64,000 nucleotides of DNA from Talinum fruticosum. Its lineage: Eukaryota > Streptophyta > Magnoliopsida > Caryophyllales > Talinaceae. The stretch is taken from positions 7,996,001 to 8,060,000 of the forward strand of contig JAITYX010000008.1 of assembly GCA_021018815.1 (NCBI GenBank). The letters run 5' to 3'. The notes under the pieces were generated by a model. That model was given only the letters and a program-made list of their open reading frames with translations. It did no database searches and was not told the origin of the DNA. A program made the translations under genes and the position numbers. This document shows, piece after piece, positions 45,601-58,459 of this stretch (its first letter is position 1; every line of letters starts with the position of its first letter).

Positions 45601-47672
45601 TAATTTACCAATCATTTCTTCAGCTTCAGCTTTCCTAGATTCTGCGGTCCCAGCTGCTTCACGAGTCTCTTCCTTGTATTTTGTCACTAGATCTTCAAGA
45701 ACTACAAGCTGTTCATTCAGCTCCGTGATTTGAACCTCCTTATCAGCTAGCTTAGCAATGTTCTCTTGTAAGTGTTCGATCTCAATTTTTCTAGATTCTG
45801 CAACTTCTGATGCTTCACGTGTTTCTGTTTGATATATTTCTACTTGGTTTTCAAGGGAAATAAGCGTTTCACTCAACTCCCTGATTTTTCTTTCTTTATC
45901 GGCTAATTTATCAGTTGTTTCCTTTAACTGTTCCTGTGCTTGCAAACAACGAGCTTCAGTTGCAGAGTGCAACTCAAGAGATCTCGAGTGCTGGTCTGTG
46001 AGGTGAGTGATGGTATTTATGTGAGAAGCAAGCTGAAGAGCGGTTGCTTCCTTTTCTGAATTAGCTGAATTCAGCAATTCCTGGAACTCATCAACCTTGT
46101 TCTTCAGCTGTGAGTTTGTCCCAGCCAGAAGTTCTTTTTCTGAAAGTGATTGTGCCACTTTACTTTCTGCTTCTGCTACTACCCTTTTCAGCTCTTCATT
46201 TGAGCTTTCTAAGGAAGCTGTTTTTGCAGCACTTTGATGCAGTTTTTCTGTCAAAGATGCAGCTTTTAGAGCCGCTTCAGCGACCTGGTCTTCATAAGTT
46301 AATACCTTATCTTCAAGAACCTTAAGTTTCTCTGACAAGGATTTTGCCTCAGACTCCTTGTTGGTGAAGTTTGACATCACTTCTTGCATTTTCCACTTGA
46401 AATCCCGTGTGGAGGATTCATGCAAAGATTGAAGGTCCATCTTCCTCACTGTAGCTTCTTCGATGGTTCTCTCTTGTTGCTCCAATTGATTCTCAGCAGA
46501 TCTCAACTTCTCTATAAGCTCACTTTCCCTTAGTCCAGAAGCCTTGAGGTCGTTTTCACTGCCTACTAGCTTTTCTTGCGTAAGAGACAATTCGTTGCGT
46601 AATGCTTCAAGCAGATTATCCTTCTCATGAAGCTTTCTGATCGAGCTCTCTAGTGCTTCCTCTGAGTTCCTTTTTTCCTGATTCAGCACATTTAAAGATT
46701 TCATCAAAGCATTTTCCTTTTCCATCACTGTCTGCAGGGAATTCTCAAGGCTCAACATCGAAGAACGGAACTTCTCAAGTTCTGCTGTGAGATCAGATAC
46801 CATGCCTGAATATAACTTTGACTCTGATTCAATATCCACACATTTAGACTCCAGCAAGATTATCTGACCTTCAAGTTCTTCAACTCTTCGTTGCTTTGCT
46901 TCCAGCAATGATTCTACCTCGGTCAACTTTTTGTCAGAATCCTCGATTTTGGAGTGAGAAGACTTCATCAGATGTTCCAATTGTGCCGCATGAGATTGTA
47001 ACTGTTGCTCCAACTCCTCTATCTCCCTCTTGGAGCTCTCATAATCCAAATTCAGATTGTCATATAATTCCTTTATTCCCACAAGCTCCTTCGACTTGGA
47101 AGCATGCTCCTCCAATGCATCTTGTAGAGCTCTTTCATCGAAGTTATTCACAGCTTCTGCCATCTGCTTCTGCAACTTTGTGTGATTTAGTTCAAGCTCT
47201 TCGTTCTTCTTTGCACTTTCTTCCAGCTTTTCTTCCTTCAATAAGATCTCATCTTTCAGCTTCACATTCTGCAACTCAGAAGCCTTCAAAGCAGTAGCCA
47301 TTCTTTCCAATTCAATCCCGAGTTCCCTTGTCTTTTCCTTCACTTCAAGAAGCTCCTTGCTAGATTCTGTAACAGATAGCTTTCCATCTTCAGCTGATGT
47401 TACTTCAATATCATCAGCATTATCCTTTGCCTCCAACGTTTCCTTGTCAACCTTGACGAATTCTTCATCATGTTCATCTTCCTTATCATTTTCCAGCTGT
47501 AAGACCGCTAATTGTCAGCTAATTAGTGTTACAACAAATGAAAAGTAAGGAAAAATATCAGATGCATCCGCTACAAGAACAAACATACCAGACCAGGATC
47601 AACAACACTTTCCGGCTTTTCTGCCACTTTCATGATCCCCACCTCTTTGTTTTCCGTGGTATATTCTTCCAT
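42653..47672 (-). CDS. PICC: Long coiled-coil, C-terminally membrane-anchored protein (PICC/PICL-like)
   Basis: Six exons: 47589-47672, 44587-47496, 44236-44466, 43972-44130, 43583-43740 and 42653-42889 (TAG), about 1259 residues with one base restored (Arabidopsis PICC is about 1330). A short acidic N-terminus is followed by about 1100 residues of almost unbroken heptad coiled coil. This includes seven or eight copies of a roughly 50-residue unit built around ESRK-x-E-IE-x-L and a following VKELNE(R/K)-type stretch. The C-terminus has one hydrophobic segment (FKFILGVALVSIIISVILG) ending KRY: a tail anchor. Family knowledge: PICC is an ER-anchored coiled-coil protein that dampens immune callose deposition. 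In the penultimate exon, EVSLLGKKVEELDEKL is reached only if the A5 run (T5 at 43665-43669) is A6, so a sequence error is likely. Upstream non-coding exon(s) probably lie near 47.7-50.1 kb. Confidence 0.88.
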
Positions 47673-48610
47673 ATTTGATCGCAATTCACAAACACTTGAG
47701 ATCTCAACCCTATACAAGTCTATAAAAAATGAAAAAACAAATATACTTTATTACTGAAACCAGTAGATTTGATTGCTCGAACACTATCTAAACACCAAGG
47801 AGGTAGGACTGTTTACAAGTAAATACCCCAAACCTTGCCCCCATGGGGCCCAGAATAGGGTGTTAAGCTGAATTTTTGATTATTGAAATTTTGACATAAC
47901 AAAGTAACTTTCTTGGGGAGTAATGTCATGATCATCAGACTAAAACCTGCAAAGAGACAGGTGGTTCTGGGAGAGCTCTCTGCCATAGATCTGTATCCTT
48001 ATAAAATCTAGGTAAGAAAAGCCAACGCTTATCGCAGATATGATGAGTATATTTATTCTTCCCAGCAGGTTTGGCTACTAATCTTTCTTTCCCATGTGTT
48101 GCTCTAACTAGTAGACAAAATTTTGATCAATAATATATGCGCCTCAAATCTACATCTGTACTCTGCTTGGATCTTATTCAACACCACATCACACTAACAT
48201 TTTTCCAGGCATGATGAAGCAACAACAGCAGAAGGAGATAGTGAGCTCAAATTATAATCCGGCACATTAATAGGAGTGGAAAGATAATGACAATCAAATT
48301 TTCCAAGGCAAAGTTTAGAAAATCAACTGAGTCTGATGTCTATATGAAGCAGCTGTGCGCTACAAAAGTCAAATAAAGAGTTATCTTGTTGAATCCAGCC
48401 AACAATATGGACAATACACCAGAATAATCGAAGTCTAATCTAAGGTGTAAGTGCATAATGCAGGAGAAACACTCGTGCTAGAATCTAGATCCACCGCCCC
48501 ACCCCTCTAAGGACGGCCATTTTTTAAAGCTTGATGCTATACATGACGATGCACGATTGTGAATGTGCACTGTCTATGTCTATTCAGAGTAGCATGAGAT
48601 TTATCAGCAC

Positions 48611-48797
48611 CTATGTTGCTTAGACTCAGCCATACCCATGTTGAAGTGTTGAGTATTGTTGTGTCGGACTCGACAATGTTTTTAAAAATTGTGTATTTTT
48701 TAATCTAAAATAGAGTGTCAAGTGTCCATATCTATATCCAAGTGTCGAGTGTCCAATAATACTTATTAAGGTAAAATGAAGAGTCCAAGTAACGTAG
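48611..48797. mobile_element. MITE, same family (copy 4)
   Basis: 187 bp. The left end CTATGTTGCTTAGACTC is inverted at the right end as GAGTCCAAGTAACGTAG (three mismatches). The interior has GTGTCGGACTC and GAGTGTCAAGTGTCC, the short palindromic words shared with copies 1-3. Confidence 0.75.
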
Positions 48798-49364
48798 ATA
48801 AGCACTTAGATCATCAACAACCTGTACGTGAGCATTTTAGATGACTGTCTTCGAACAATCATGGACTGAATTATATTACATATATGGTGGCATATTTATG
48901 CAAAGTTGAAATGGCAAAATTACCCTTCTTACCTTCTGGGCCAACCATTATGGTTTCTAGTCACCTCCACCTTCTTTATTTTGCTTGAAGTAGCCTTTTT
49001 TTTCCTTTTTGAATATTAGACAAGGAAGCCATTGACCATTGCCACGCGGGATATATTAATAACACCAAAATCATCTATACTTTGAACTAATCTAATTAAT
49101 GGAGAAGGTCCTTTTGGTGGTCACTGGTCATTATCATATGCGATAATTTATGTCAAACATAGCAGAACTTCTTAGTCGCTAACCACACCACAAGCCTCCT
49201 TTTTTAAAAAAATAAAAAGATTTTTCTTCAGATTAGCTCAGCTATTGAAAGAGGATACTGTGGAAAAACCATATCAATCTAAAGTTAAACCAAAAATTTA
49301 GACAGATAGTTGAAAGATCTGCTTTGGACTTAAAGCATGGTCGTTGAGAAACCCTCTTCTTACA

Positions 49365-49525
49365 TTGGGCAATAATTTAACATGCAGGCTGTTGAGACTG
49401 GAACACGATAGTCCTGAGGCCTATAACTCAGATTGACCTAATATTATGTTTAAATATATCTCAACTAAAAGTTTAAACTAATGGTTGAATATCCGAAAAT
49501 AAGCTTGTACTCTAAAGGCTAATTA
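49365..49525 (-). mobile_element. Second, diverged LTR-end relic
   Basis: Same order of words as the relic at 24095-24270: GTTGAGACTGGAAC, then CTCAACTAAAAGTTTAAAC, TAATGGTTGAA and an AAGCTTGTACTCTAA end. It is too degraded to date or classify alone. Confidence 0.35.
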
Positions 49526-51117
49526 CTTCTTCCCACCATCTCATTCCGAAAGGTAGACGTTAAAAATAAAACATATCCCTGGCTCAATTAGCAGAGTGAT
49601 CAGTGAACAAAAAAGATAAGAACCAATTTTGATCGAAGTAGCAAATTCAAAAAAAAAAAAAAAAGGAAAAGGATGAGCACACTGAAGTGAATTGCTGATC
49701 CCGTTCGTTCTCCAAAAGTAGCATTATATATAAAATGATCACTAGGACTAGTTTAAAAGCCATAAAGAAACAAAATGCAGAACATTTGAGCAAAATCCTA
49801 TATAATGGACGAAATATGCATTTGAAAAAGCATATTCATATTACATACGCAGAAAATGAAGAGATAAACATAGAGATAATCATGATATGGGCTGAATATC
49901 TGGGGAATTCGTGAAGAAGAGCATGAATAAGAGAGAAACAGAGACAGATTCCTTGCCTGAGAAGAAAGAAACGAATCGAATAATTTAATTCTTCTTTTCG
50001 CTTTCGGCAAGTGCTGAGCGAGCTGTGAGAGAGAGAGAGAGAGAGAGATGAAGGGGGAAATGAAAACGAAAGGTTGAAGAAGAAGACAGGTTTAATAAGA
50101 GTAGTACGGAATGAAGATGATGCCCACGACACTCAAATCTCTCTCTCTCAATCTGACACGTGATTAGGACAACAACAATATTTCCATCTTATTCAGCGCC
50201 CACAATTATTACTTGCTTCGCTAGAATCGCATCATCCGATTATCTAAATTTATCTGATTAAAAAAATTCCCGATGTAAATTATTGAAGTAGGATATTAGA
50301 TAATTGACTATATATATATATTTTTACTTTTTTCAATTCATTATCATACATACTTAATTGTTAATTTGTGTCGACGGTGCTAAATTTATAAGAAATTATA
50401 ACAAATGAGCATTGATTGATGTTAATTAGTACTAAGTGTTGATGATAAGTTGGTAAAAAGGCCCTATGACTTTGGTAATTTTTTAATCATATATTGATGG
50501 TGTAAAATCAAATTATTTTTTAATAAGAAAATCAAAATTAGTAAACTTACAATCATCTATTGATTGTAATTGGATAATCCATAGGCTAAATATAAAAGAA
50601 AAACACACATGCAAAATTTATCAATTTTATTATAGAAATAAATAAAAATAAAGTTTTCTACATCTAAATCTTAATAAATTTTACAGTAATATAATTCACA
50701 TTGAAAATTATTATTGTGTATGCGTTTATTCCATTATTGTTTTCTTTCTATAGTAATTTAATATCGTTTTTTAATTATTTGCATGACACATTAGTTTGTA
50801 TATAGTACCCAATTAAAAAGCCTTTCACCGTTGGTATGTTTTGCACGCAAAAAGTTCTTTACTTTTATTTTTATTTTTATTTATAAGAGCCATAAAATAC
50901 AATACAATGCAAATACAAATATAAGAATCTAATCAAAGATTTGTTGTATTCCAAACCTCAATTTATAAGTAATTATTTTTTATTTAATAAAAAATATAAT
51001 TTCTTTTAAACCGCTATCATTTTATATCAAAATACTTTAATAAATATATTTTTAAGTATTTAAATTTATATTATTCTCTTAATGGAAGTGAGACATCTCG
51101 AATTACAGTAACATTAA

Positions 51118-52193
51118 TATGGCATTTGGTTGTATGTAATGTAATAGGAATGTAATTAATTAAATATATAATGTAATTAGGTGTGCAATGTAATGGGACA
51201 ACAATTACATTATCATGTTTGGTTTAATCAAAAGTGTAATGTAATAAAAAAGGTAATGGATTATTTCAATGGAAGAAAATATTAATTAAATTATTATAAT
51301 GGAGATAAATGTTATCTAAATAAAAATTTGAGATACATATTTAGATTTGAGTTTTTTAACATATTTTCTATAAATAATCAAAAGTTTTATTTCTTTTGTG
51401 ACAAATATCAACTATATTATTCTAATGACAAAAATATCGTAACAACGATAAATGTTATCCACATGAAAATATTTTAAATTCGAAATCATATTTGAGATTT
51501 TTAAAAATCTTTTCTATCATATTTTACAATTTAAAATTTTTTTGGTAGCAAAATAGATCAACCAGATTATTCTATTGGCGACAAATGTTTGTCGTAGTGG
51601 AGATAAATGTTATCCAAATAACAAAATTTTAAACTCTAAATTTATGTTTGAGCTTTTTTAATCTCTTCTATTATAATTTTGAATTTTTTTCATTGATAAA
51701 AGAATACCAACTAAAATTATTTTATTGATGACAAATATTTATTGAATTAAAGATAAATATTAACAAGTAAAAAAATTTGATCTAAAAAATTTAATTTAAG
51801 CTTTTTTTAATCTTTTCAATTGAATAGTTAAATTTTGAGTCCAAAATATTGAAGTTGAATTTTTATCTTAATGACCAATCGATCATATTATATATTAAGA
51901 TAATAGAAAAAAGAAAATCAATTTTTTCTCAAATTGATGAATTTTTTGCTTGCCTAGGTGGAAGGAGAAAAATAATATGGAATTAAGAGAGAGAGTTATT
52001 AGAAGTGTGTTAAAATTTGATTACAAGGATGAATGTAATTATGATTATTTAGTAAATATTCAAATAATTGTAATTACATAGTTAGAGATTAATATATTTA
52101 AAATATAATTTTAATTACATTATAAAGTTATAACCAAACTTAATAATGTAATAACTATTAGCATTTTAATTACATCCAACCGCCCAAAATTTC
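51118..52193. mobile_element. Non-autonomous element, ~1.1 kb, with internal ~150-bp repeats
   Basis: The ends are imperfect inverted repeats: the left side reads TTTGGTTGTATGTAATGTAA, and the inverted right side reads GGTTGGATGTAATTAAAATG, then TTTGGTTATAAC. Between them, four diverged direct repeats start with GATAAATGTTATC at about 51303, 51447, 51602 and 51752. Each continues through GTTTGAGCTTTTTTAATCTT-like and GGCGACAAATGTTT-like words. There is no ORF. It ends about 150 bp before the TRIAP1-like gene and may overlap its promoter. Confidence 0.5.
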
Positions 52194-52347
52194 TTTTAAC
52201 TTGATTTTCTGAGCGAGTTAAAAGTTGGCCATCAGCTGGGGAATTCTTGACAATCGAGGGCCGGTGGAGGCAGGGCCGGGTTTTAAGTCATTCGGGTTTT
52301 GGGGTTTTGGTTTTTGCAGGTTTTGGAAGGAAAAGTGGTCAAAGCTA

Positions 52348-52980
52348 ATGGGGATTCTGAGAGACAAACGAGCCTCCTCTCCCTCTCCCTCTCCGTCTCC
52401 GTCTCCCTCCTCCACTTCTCCTTGTGCTGATCTCAGGACTGCCTACCATAACTGCTTTAACCGGTCAGTCTCTCTCTCTCTCCCTCCCTCCCTCCCTCCC
52501 TCAAATTGCCATCACCCACCTCGGAAAAAATTGAAAGAAACATAGGGAAGCAAGAAAGAAGAATAACCTTTTTAGTTTTATGCAAAATTATGGGATAGCA
52601 GTAACATTTCTTATGATTCCATTCAATTTTGTGACATGGGCATGTGATTTTTCAGGTGGTATGCGGAGAAATTTGTCAAGGGGCAGTGGGAAAAGGAGGA
52701 ATGTGTTGCTGAGTGGCACAAGTACAGAGAATGCCTTTCTGTAGGTTACCTTTCTTCTTCTCTTTGCCTCATTTCTCTTTCTTTGCGAATTAGTTATGTT
52801 GTTTCTTGGAATATTGCGCAGTAAGTCGATTGAAATAGAGTGTGAAATTTGATTGTTTCTTGGCAGCAATACTTGGAAGATAAACAATTGAGTAAGTTTC
52901 TGGAAGCTGAAGCTTTTGGAATCCCTTCTTCTGGTGATCGAGTTGATAGCAGGAGTTCAGCTGATGGTGCTTCAAAATAA
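52348..52980 (+). CDS. TRIAP1/Mdm35-family twin-CX9C protein
   Basis: Three exons: 52348-52463, 52656-52740 and 52867-52980 (TAA), 104 residues, with no frame break. A Ser-Pro repeat (residues 10-22) is followed by two CX9C motifs, C26-C36 and C55-C65, flanking FNRWYAEKFVKGQW. This is the UPF0203 helical hairpin held by two disulfides. Family knowledge: Mdm35/TRIAP1 is imported into the mitochondrial intermembrane space by Mia40 and pairs with Ups/PRELI proteins to shuttle phosphatidic acid for cardiolipin synthesis. The Arabidopsis counterpart, from memory, is At4g33100, next to APM1. An in-frame stop lies upstream of the chosen ATG. The first intron begins with a CT/CCCT microsatellite. Confidence 0.9.
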
Positions 52981-55337
52981 TGTATGATCTTTAGCTGTAA
53001 ATGTTGAGTAGTGATTCTTAGTTGCTCACAACTCTGATACTCAAGTTTTTGTTTTCTTTTTAAAATTGATTGGATTATTTGCTTCTTTTGAGGAAGCATA
53101 TCATTAGCTTTTATTCTGATGGGTACAAATCTTGAAATCAGTGTTCATTCTTCTCCATCAGAGCATTGCGAGCTGAAGCTTGTCAAAGTCCAAATTCATG
53201 GGTTTCAAAAGAGAAGCAACTAGCTTCAGTACTTACTGTTTTGTGGTCTTATTCACCCTGGCCTTTTCCAAAGAGCTTGGAGATGGCTTTGTCCTTTATA
53301 GTAATGAGTTTAGGTGTAGTCTGCCTGCAAAACAACTGAAGTGACCTTTTAATCTACAGTGTCTCTTCTTGCTCGTCTCGATGAACATAGTTTGGAACTC
53401 CGGCCTAACTTTTCAGCCTGTTATGGGTTTAGGAGACTTGTGACTCTCCAGGTTGCTCTCAAAACTTAGAAGGCCAGATAATTTGGCACATTCATTGGTG
53501 GTATATTGGGGAAGCTTCCATGAGAGACTTGTCCTGTGATATGCGTTTGCACATAAGGCTTCTTCACCCAGAATTAACAGATCCTTGATATATTGGGGAA
53601 GCTTTTGGAGAAGGTATCAATTACTAGATACCTGACCAATCATTCATGCTAATTTTAGGGTATGTTCATTTCAGCGGTTAAAAACTAGCTTTTAGCTGTA
53701 CAAGTGGCTGTGAGCTGTTACAGTTAGCAGTTACGCGTGCGGTGTTAGCTGTTATAAATGCTAAAACGAACAAGCCCTTAGTCTATGAAAGATTGTTTAC
53801 ATTGATTTTCCATATGCATAACTGTAGGTTACTTGAAACTCATTGCTGGCAGATTTGGTGCTGTTCAGACATTCAATCTTCGCCTGATTTTTATAGTTTG
53901 CTGTATCCTGTCTTCAGTGTGGTGTTCCTGGTTTAGCATTATAACTGTTTGATTTTTCTGTAAAGTAGTCATAATCATCTTCTTGTGGACTTATCTGATG
54001 ACAGCAACATTGTTGAGTGTCTAATCTTTGAGGGATTTTGGGGAGATGAATTGTTTTTGGTGGTAGAGGAAAGAGTGCTAATTGCAGAAGATGATGCCAG
54101 ATATTCTTCTGTATTCTTTTCATTCAATCCCAAAAAACATTTTTATTCCTGTTCAAGAGCAGAGAGATTGTCTCAATAAACTGTTCGACAATTTTTCCAT
54201 TTTAGGTGTCGGATAGATAAAGCAAAATGTCTCTAAATTTGCATCTGCTGCTTTTGTTCTCAGGTAAAGAGTTAATATCTTTCAAATGTAAGGCTTTTAC
54301 CCAATTACCTCGGGCGAGATTCTGGCCACTGGGTTTTGGATACTATCTCATAATCCCACTCATTAAAGAAAAATTCTACCTCTTGATGGCAAGTATCACC
54401 TGTATTCATGCCGAAAACCATTAATTGGAGAATTCCAGTATTGACACATCATCTGCAAATAGATTAGAGTTCAAATGTTCTATGAAGAAGAGTACATGCG
54501 GAATTTGGCATGACTAATAGGTTCAAACTAATTGTTCAAGCATCTCCTGATCTGCTTAATGGAATTCTCTGGATATTATTGTACAAGTATAAGCACTTTT
54601 TTTCAACTTGTCTTCCAATTAATTGTCCATTCTTATTTCTTCTTGAATAGTAAATGAGCCACAATCCGTTCTTCCCCATTGAAACATTGCATAAGTTAAC
54701 AGATTTGTTTCATTGCTTGTCGATCGGTAGTTAAAATTGTCTTCTTGTGGGCTGATATGATGAAATTCTGCACAGCACATTGAATGTTTAATCTTGGGGG
54801 ATTTTGGAGAGACTTAGTTTCTGCATTTAAGTTCCTTTGTTCATGGAAGTAGAACAAGGAGCACTAGTTAGTTGCTGAAGATAGATCTGTTTAGTTAGAC
54901 ATACTTCTCTATTTTTTCATTAAATGCTGAAAATGATCCCCCCTGAAGACCTGAGCAATTGTCTGAACTTTACTTTTAACAACTTTTGTAGACGTCATGT
55001 GTTGTAGGAGTCCTTAAGGCTAGTTTATCTAAAAGTATTTTATTTTATACCCAACAAACGCAGACGAGATTCTGGGAATTGAGTTTTAATATTATCTTGT
55101 AATATATACATCTCGCCTTGACAGTGACACACTTATGCCACGAACCATTAACAAAAACACTTAAAAATCAGTACCAGTTGAAGAATTCCAGTACTGATAT
55201 TCCATTTATTCTTGGAATAAGTTATCATTGCAGATAGAATGGAGGATCAAGCTGTAAAGTTTATGAAGAAGACATTGTCAACGAATGTGGCAACTAAATC
55301 CCCAGGTGCTTTGGTTCTGCTTCGTGGAAATTGCTGA
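52981..55337. repeat. Intergenic DNA with a ~0.75 kb diverged tandem duplication
   Basis: After the TRIAP1-like 3' UTR, two blocks (about 53960-54640 and 54720-55300) share words in the same order: (T/A)TC(A/T)TCTTCTTGTGG, GGGGATTTTGG(G)GAGA, GCTGAAGAT, CGAGATTCTGG and CATTGCAGATAGA-like ends. They contain no recognisable coding sequence; short open frames here are not conserved between the two copies. Confidence 0.55.
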
Positions 55338-58300
55338 TTATTTCGTAAGAGTATAAGCACAGCTAGTTCCACTGTTCTTCGCTTTACTTGTAATCTCATT
55401 CCTCCTGATCAAGAAATGAGCCAACATCCATTCTTCTCCATTGTTGTATCCAAATAGCTCTGCTAGTACTATGAAGGTTTTACAATATACAGTCCACATA
55501 GTAGCTGAGTCCTTCCCATAAGTCGACTCCATGATCGGCTTTATTGAACCCAAGTTTCTGTGCATCTGTCTAAGCCACTCTTCGCTGAAAGAAAGAAAGG
55601 GGGAGTTTATAAGAGGTTTCTCGTTACCCATCTTGATCCTAACTCAATTGTCATAACCGATCATCCAAGGAGAATATGGGATTTGCAACATATGGTTCTT
55701 ACCTTGTTTGAGCCTGATGCTTCCCGTTTACGAGCCAGTGATTGACAACAGTCACATCGTCCTGCACTTGCATCACGTTAGTCAGTCATCAATGGTAGTT
55801 AGTGACTAATGAGTGAGTTAGTGAAGCCTTTCCGAGCATCAAAGAGAAATACTAAAACCATGATTTGTTATATTTTCAATAAGATCCATTGAGCTGCAGT
55901 AAAGAGTGATCCTGCACAAGCTTACCTGTGAGTAGAGGAGGAGGTTCGAGGAAGGCATCGTGCTTCCATTGAAGTACCTTAGGAACCAGTCACCGTTGTC
56001 TACATCCTGCATGAGGTTGCAAAAGAGAACTTCTGAATATTTACAGTAGACTCAAATAACTGACTATAATTTGGGAAATATGAAAGTATGTATACCTCAA
56101 AATGATATGTAGTGCTTTGTGGCAGAAATTATCAACAAATAAAAGGCCATCGGGTTTCATCCAGTTCGATATCTTCTTGAAAAGACATGGTAGTTCTTCA
56201 TATGCTATAGTAGTAGTAAAAACATCAAACTTGAAGTAAAAAAAAAAAAAAGAAAAAGCCCATTCTGCAGCGAAAACATTTGGGATTGTATGAAGATGTA
56301 CATGCCTCAACTCAAACATTCCAACAGAGAAAATTCGATCATAGGATTGCTTCATTTCGAATGTACTGATGTCTGCTTCTGACTTCCACATTCTGCAGCG
56401 AAAGAGCCCTGAACACCTAGAGATATAGTCTGTTCAAAGAATCAAGAAATCAATTTTCAATGCTATGCAAACTAGACTAGCATCACACACTATGCAAACT
56501 AGACTAGCATCACACACTGCTTTGCTTGTCCCTCTAAAGGGAATCCCATGGCTCAGGGCCTACCTTGCAAGGCTGGCCATGGAATACCTTATAACAACTC
56601 CAATATCTTAGACCGTCAATTTTTGACAATGTATTTATCATTGAATTACAAAGAAAGTGTTTTTGCTTGCAAGCTAGTTGCTTACAGAAGTAAAAGTTGC
56701 CTACATCTAGAGCTCCCTATACCTCGCGAAAATAGGATTGATACTGGGTAAATTCCTCTGGAGTCGAAGGATATGCTAAAATGACACACCTGCACTGCTC
56801 GTTGATATATTCCTTTTGTGTGTCTGAGTTGGAAATTCCAGTGACCCTACAATTGCTGTACTTCTGTGCAATGTACAAAACAACTGAATCCCAGCCACAT
56901 CCAAGATCAAGAACATCATGGCCATCTTTTAACTCTGCCCTCTTACTGTATAAATCTAGCATTGCTTTCTCTGCATCATCTAGTTCGATCTGCTCGTGGG
57001 AAAAATAACAGAAACTACAACAAAGGAAATAACCAAATCACAAACAAATCTACTACAGAAAACTTTTGTTATACCAGAAGCTTCAGTTAGTTCTACAATC
57101 ATCATAAAATGGATATATGAACCATGACAACACTGAAAATGTATACTTTACCTGTACTTCGTACAGGTTCCGAGTACAAGCTTGAACAAGTAGGGAGCCC
57201 ATAATGTTGAGATTTTGTTTCTATTGGCATGTCTCTTAAACCAGCATGATATATATTGTGCAAAATGTGCAACATATTGCTAATATAACTTTGAGCATCA
57301 ACATGGATCTGGATCATTTTGCTAAATGGTGAAATCACAAACTAAATAATATGGTTAAGTTGATCATGATCGCTCCAGCTGTATACACGCACATACTCTA
57401 AATAGTATATACATCAATAGGAGGTGCTATTTTATAAAAAGAATCGTCCTTACCTTACCACTTATTGTTGTTAAACAAACATTAATTGCGTTTTCGAACA
57501 TAAAATAAGGTCAAAATAAATTGGATATATAGAGTTCTCATATGAAAGTGCTTCTTTTAAAATATTTGTTTTTACTGCTAAACTAAGTTTCTTTATTTAA
57601 ATCTATTATTCGTCATCCGAAGACATTCAAATCTATTTTTGGGGCCCACTAAGTACCGGTTGTGTCCGATTTTTCCCCTAAAGCCCACAACAAAAAAAAA
57701 AAAAGGAAAAAGGTCGGAAATCAGCTACAATAAGTAAGAAAGTAGATTTGAATGTTTTCAGATGATTAATGGAAATTTGAACAAAAATTAGGTCAATGAT
57801 AAAAGCGAATATTTTATAAAGTGTAAAGGACACTTTGATAAAAATCCTTAATATGTATAACACAACGAGGTACAAAAGTGTAAATTAATATTGTGACTCT
57901 TGATGCATATTTTTCATTTTATTCTTTTTTTTTTTTTAAGGGTTTATTCAGTGTGTTGTATTGTAAAAAGTATATAGTTAGCTAGAAAAAGGAAAAGAAA
58001 AAGATATTTCACTAAATGTCGATTGATCAGTGTGAATAATCGTCCCATTATGTTATCGACTCACGGTACTTAAAGCTAGTTATATAATAATTAGAGTTCC
58101 ATTCAAAAAAATTGTGGAATGAATCGATCTCTCTAATTCGTAGTATTGATATATAAGATTGTTAAGTTGCTATATCTGACCTCTTTCCCCACACCTTGCT
58201 TACACATGACTTTTAAGATACGGATTTTGATTTAGATTGGTATTTTGCATGCATGCACTTTTACATACGAGAGAGAGAGATGAAATTACAATGGGCGAAA

Positions 58301-58459
58301 TGGAGGAGGTGACAGGAGGATTTGTAGAGAGAACCAAGATGGACGGCCAAGAGAAGGCGGATTAGCCTCCTAATCACAACATCAGGCAACAAATTCCCCT
58401 ACAGGGATCCCAGCTATCTTCATCGACGCTCGATGTGCCATTTTCATCAACCCCTCCAT
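55338..58459 (-). pseudogene. Tandem copy of coclaurine-N-methyltransferase-like gene, degenerate
   Basis: Eight blocks correspond one-to-one with the intact neighbour: 58290-58459, 57152-57241, 56790-57014, 56306-56408, 56096-56204, 55926-56006, 55703-55761 and 55338-55584. Lesions: block 1 has a 2-base deletion, a nonsense TAG where the paralogue has GAG, and loss of the ELQLAD codons. The acceptor of block 2 reads TG instead of AG, and block 2 lost 4 bases. Block 4 lost 2 bases and gained a TTGAG duplication. Block 5 lost 2 bases. The SAM-binding glycine motif in the otherwise open block 3 is GCGWD rather than GCGWG. The C-terminal block is clean ([14 protein letters not shown]) but reads past the paralogue's stop. 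No single repair restores it, so this is a true pseudogene, unlike the one-base breaks elsewhere. Confidence 0.85.
57544..57850. mobile_element. Hairpin MITE in intron 1 of the methyltransferase pseudogene
   Basis: The arms 57544-57640 and about 57748-57845 are inverted copies. The central pair (A)AGACATTCAAATCTATTTT and AGATTTGAATGTTTTCAGAT is the clearest part. The loop holds GTACCGGTTGTGTCC and a poly-A tract. No ORF. Confidence 0.55.

Larger units (their letters stand above)
47673..51117. other. 5' flank and probable leader intron of the PICC-like gene
   Basis: No coding sequence. A (GA)n tract on the plus strand at about 50028-50047 (CT on the gene's sense strand), 2.4 kb upstream of the ATG, and a CT-rich end near 50.1 kb suggest a distant first exon with a long 5' UTR intron. 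The interval also hosts a MITE (48611-48797) and an LTR relic (49365-49525). From 50200 it is AT-rich. Confidence 0.4.

Noticed and set aside
45155..46325. Plus-strand open frames across the PICC-like exon
   Set aside because: Antisense shadows of the 970-codon coiled-coil exon, with Ser/Leu-rich composition.
49580..49640. tRNA-like words (CTGGCTCAATTAGC)
   Set aside because: There is no matching B box and no cloverleaf can be drawn; chance resemblance.
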